From assembly GCA_023853785.1 (NCBI GenBank), contig JAJIRX010000634.1, positions 1-21,952 of the forward strand: a stretch of 21,952 nucleotides of DNA, given 5' to 3'. Under the pieces are notes generated by a model, which was given only the letters and a program-made list of their open reading frames with translations, was not told where the DNA came from and did no database searches. Of the stretch, positions 19,201 through 21,952 are shown one piece after another; position 1 is the first letter of the stretch, and the number at the start of each line of letters is the position of its first letter. This stretch comes from Psilocybe azurescens. Taxonomy: Eukaryota; Basidiomycota; Agaricomycetes; Agaricales; Agrocybaceae. A program made the position numbers and the translations under genes.

Positions 19201-21206
19201 GCATTACGCGTGCTTGCTGACACCCCTACGCTCGACTCACTCAGCGGTAAATACACACCGTCAACCATCGTCGACGCGTACGATGCATCCGTAGACGACA
19301 GACCCTGTCCCTACCCCTGCGCTATCTTCCCATCCGACTCGGGCAACGGCAGCGTACCTACACTCCTCGTCCGCCCCACATTATTCGCAGCCGCCACCAC
19401 GCGTAGTATCAGCTCACTGCTCCCTCTCCGCTTCACCTTCGTGCTTGCAGCTGTCACCGTGACTGTGCTACTAGATGATGAGGAGCACACATTCGTGTTC
19501 GACGAACTCGGGTGCGAATTCAGACTTGCAGCGTACGACAGCATGCGCTTGAGGAATGGACTGGAGAGTTTTTCCTCGTCTGCAAGGTAGTACACAAGCG
19601 TGGGGGTAGCGACACACGTCCAGTTACTGCCGCTGCATGTGCTGCTTCGTGTGCGGAGGCAAGGTCCGAGCTTGCTTGCGGGGACGGAGGTGTGGGTACG
19701 GCAAGGGTTTTGGGTTGTTCGCGGTTGTGTTGTTGTTATTGTACGTGTGGTTGGAGGGTCTGGCGGCGGACGAGTGCTCCGACGATAAATCCGATGACGA
19801 CGCTGTCAACGGCGGGAACCCGCTCAAGTGCGCAGGAGCAGACCGCGCGGACGTCCGAATCGACGCCCTGAGGATCCTTGTAAGAGGCGGCGCCACCGGG
19901 GCCAGGATTCCGCCGCCGTTGTCGTCGTGATGTCCCTCCGCTTCCTTTCCTTCCGCTCACTGAGACTAGGCGGCGGACTATCCAACTCCTCGTCGTCATC
20001 CAGAACATGCGCCTGCATCTGCGCTCTATGCTGTTGTCGCTGTAAATCCTGCTGCAGCTGCGACTGCGGCCGTTTCTGCTTCGGAATCCCATTCGCAATC
20101 CCATTCCCCTTTTCAAACTCAAAGATCTTGCCAAAGTTCACCCCGACCTTCAGCAAGCGCTTGAACAGGCTCACGAGCTCCGCAGGAGACGGTGTAGCAA
20201 GCGTCTGGTAGGTGGAGGTGAGCACGATGCCCTTCATTGCGGAGACAGGCATGAATTCGGAGTAGGTAGCGAATAGGCACGAGGCGGTGGGTGTCTCCAG
20301 GGCAGGGTTCGCGATTGTTGTAGTGTGGCTGTCATTCGTGTTGGTGGTAGCGCCACTGTTGCTTGTGTTGGTGTCGGTGTGATTGTTGTTGGGGGTTGGG
20401 TAAGGTTGCCCTGCTGTGAGGGATTCGGACGGGGATCGTGTTTGCGGCGTCGAGGTCGTGATGATGTGACCTGTGCCGTCGCGCGCGATCGGTGCTCTAG
20501 GTGATTTTTAACTTCTTCGAGAGGATTTTTCCCTCCTGACCTGAAGAAGAGGACGTGAGCATGAAGACCGAAGGTGCAAAAAGTGCAAAAAACAAAACGC
20601 CTGCCTCCCGGGCAAACACAGGAATAAAGGGCAAGAAAACAAGAAGAGAAAGATATGAACAGACGAACAAACTTTTCGCCAACCCATCCTCATCCTTCCT
20701 CATCCTCGCCTCATCCTCCTTGTCCACATCCTTCAGCCTCCACTCCACCACCAGCAGCGCTGCCTCTCTGTCCACCACCCACTGCACCCGCTCCTCTGCC
20801 TCCTTCCTCACCTCCTCTTACCGGCACATACACTCCTGGTCGATCTTGACCCTCCGCACAAACAACGTCTATGATCTCTTCCTCGCTCTTCGTGACTGCC
20901 AGTGTCACTTCTTCTTCACGTTCCATTACTAACACACGCAGCTGTTCTTCGCGCTGCGGCTTGCTTTGCCGCATGCTCGATGTCAGGCTGGGTGTGCTGT
21001 TATTGTTGCTGTCGGTATTGGGTCTGCGACGATTGTAACTGCTCGCGCAGTTGGACGATGAGTGTGCTGGAGCGAGGGAATTTCTTGCTTTTTAGAATTG
21101 ACCACGGGGTGAGGTGTTGTTCGCGCTCCTGGAGGTTGTGCTTGCGCCCGAGACTTGGCGTTCTTTGCCGGATACCGCGGCACGGTAGACTTTGACGGTC
21201 GCGAGC

Positions 21207-21286
21207 CTGCAAGGATATAGCATCGCATTAGAAATCATATCCAGAGAAGGAGAGAGAGACGACCGTTGGAAATCAAAACCACGTAC
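21207..21286 (-). other. Second intron of the NIMA-type pseudogene
   Basis: Donor GTACGT follows SETEKM (AAAAGAT) and the acceptor is CCTTGCAG before CTCGCGACCG. The join gives KMLATVK, as expected for the start of the post-kinase coiled-coil region. Length 80 nt. Confidence 0.7.
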
Positions 21287-21490
21287 ATCTTTTCAGTCTC
21301 AGAGACCTTAATGAGCTCGAGGCGGTCATATTGAAGGAGATGGGGGAAGAGGGGCGCATAGCAAGCTTGAGGATGTAAATTGAACATGCCTAGAATCTGG
21401 GGTAGTCGAAATAGCATGCACGTTGCGATTAAGCATGCACTTTGATGATACAGTGATTATCCGCGGGATAATGGTGAAATTTGGCCGTTG

Positions 21491-21554
21491 CTATATGTCC
21501 ACATCTATATTAATCCCTATTGTTTGGAGATATACGAACGTGAAATAATCTTAC
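21491..21554 (-). other. Intron of the NIMA-type pseudogene, splice signals preserved
   Basis: Donor GTAAGA and acceptor ATATAG give a 64-nt intron. Splicing completes an Arg codon (CG|C) and gives IFIRNGQISP, matching the conserved IRNGRIPPLP phrase of the family. Preserved splice sites next to destroyed codons show that the copy derives from the genomic gene, not from a processed transcript. Confidence 0.75.
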
Positions 21555-21952
21555 CGGATGAAAATGCTGAGTTCCGAGTGGGTCCTGGCTTTGTGGAAGG
21601 GTGGTTTGAGCACACAGAGCTCATATATCAGGCAGCCCAACGACCGGATGTCGGATTTCGAGTCGTACGACCCTTCCTGCATGAGTTCGAGAGACATGTA
21701 GCATAGAGTCTGGGGTGGGGATAGGGGAGGGGCGGAACATATTACTGAGTCAACCGAGCGCGCCGACGACACATAGTACATCTAATAAAGAGACAACGTG
21801 AATGATGACGGCAGATTTGGTTTCGAGTTCGGAGTTAGGCCAGTGGGAAATGATTGCGTAACGTTCACTCACGTGTTGCGAAAAACGCTGGGCGAATTCA
21901 ATACCCGAATCATGTCATCATCATCGTTTCTAGATAACATCGCTGGACATCA

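Larger units (their letters stand above)
19311..21952 (-). pseudogene. nimA: Decayed NIMA/Kin3-family mitotic Ser/Thr kinase, continues off the right edge
   Basis: NIMA-type kinases drive mitotic entry and spindle and nuclear-envelope events. Reading leftward: exon 21709-21555 gives TLCYMSLELMQEGSYDSKSD then IRSLGCLIYELCVLKPPFHK, which is subdomains VIII-IX. A 64-nt intron (21554-21491) rejoins RNGQISPLSRG, then an in-frame TAA at 21,459-21,457. Around 21,330-21,287 lies HLLQYDRLELIKVSETEKM. An 80-nt intron (21286-21207) rejoins KMLATVKVYRAAVSGKERQV. A decayed coiled coil (EEQLRVLVMEREEEVTLAV, RKEAEERVQWVVDREAALL) follows to about 20,640. Further on are NPLEEVKNHLE, then SAMKGIVLTSTYQTLATPSP and GVNFGKIFEFEKG near 20,240-20,110, a disordered part, and LADEEKLSSPFLKRM at about 19,585. 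The last stop is at 19,311. Relative to the family, the conserved SPE Pro is Leu, the subdomain-IX Trp is Arg, and several stops and frameshifts separate the pieces. The kinase N-lobe would lie beyond the edge. Family identity rests on motif order recalled from basidiomycete NIMA proteins. Confidence 0.85.

Noticed and set aside
20508..21212. Plus-strand frames overlapping the kinase relic
   Set aside because: The minus strand carries recognisable NIMA coiled-coil and linker phrases; plus-strand translations are Cys/Arg or Ser/Pro-rich shadows.

Overview
This window looks like repeat-rich DNA from a basidiomycete fungus, most likely an Agaricomycete. Coding regions are cut by 50-80 nt GT-AG introns. 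The proteins match types typical of that group: a large transposon-associated protein with a Ulp1/C48-like protease domain, an expanded seven-membrane-helix family, and a NIMA-type mitotic kinase. No RNA gene, CRISPR array or bacterial operon structure is visible.

Layout. (1) 1-4.1 kb holds only repeats: a roughly 148-bp tandem repeat carrying an inverted CACGTG pair, a probable short inverted-repeat element (196-662), and an old copy of a repeat built around GATCGC (about 1650-3003). (2) 5.0-6.5 kb is copy A of a long dispersed repeat: a strand-biased CCGCCT array followed by a 0.6-kb unique segment. (3) 6.6-12.9 kb is one large + strand transposon-type gene with a Ulp1-like protease domain near its preserved start. 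It is a pseudogene with several frameshifts and a perfect 135-bp internal duplication. A 1.8-kb insertion (9481-11285), flanked by a 7-bp direct repeat, splits it, and the interrupted reading frame resumes exactly on the far side. The insertion carries a second, better preserved copy of the GCGATCGC-rich repeat. (4) 13.05-13.96 kb is copy B of the CCGCCT repeat, in the same orientation as copy A, so A and B bracket the transposon gene. (5) 13,965-15,285 on the minus strand is a six-exon gene for a seven-helix membrane protein, intact except for one missing base in a homopolymer. (6) 15.3-18.7 kb is gene-poor, with stretches that may be decayed coding sequence. (7) 19.3 kb to the right edge, minus strand, is a heavily decayed NIMA/Kin3-family kinase gene. 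It has substitutions at conserved kinase positions, in-frame stops and frameshifts.

The genes do not form a pathway. The window reads as a repeat-dense degenerating segment in which transposon insertions and mutational decay have destroyed two of the three recognisable genes. The best candidate for something undescribed is the 1.8-kb GCGATCGC-rich insertion sequence, whose boundaries can be read directly because it landed inside a reading frame.
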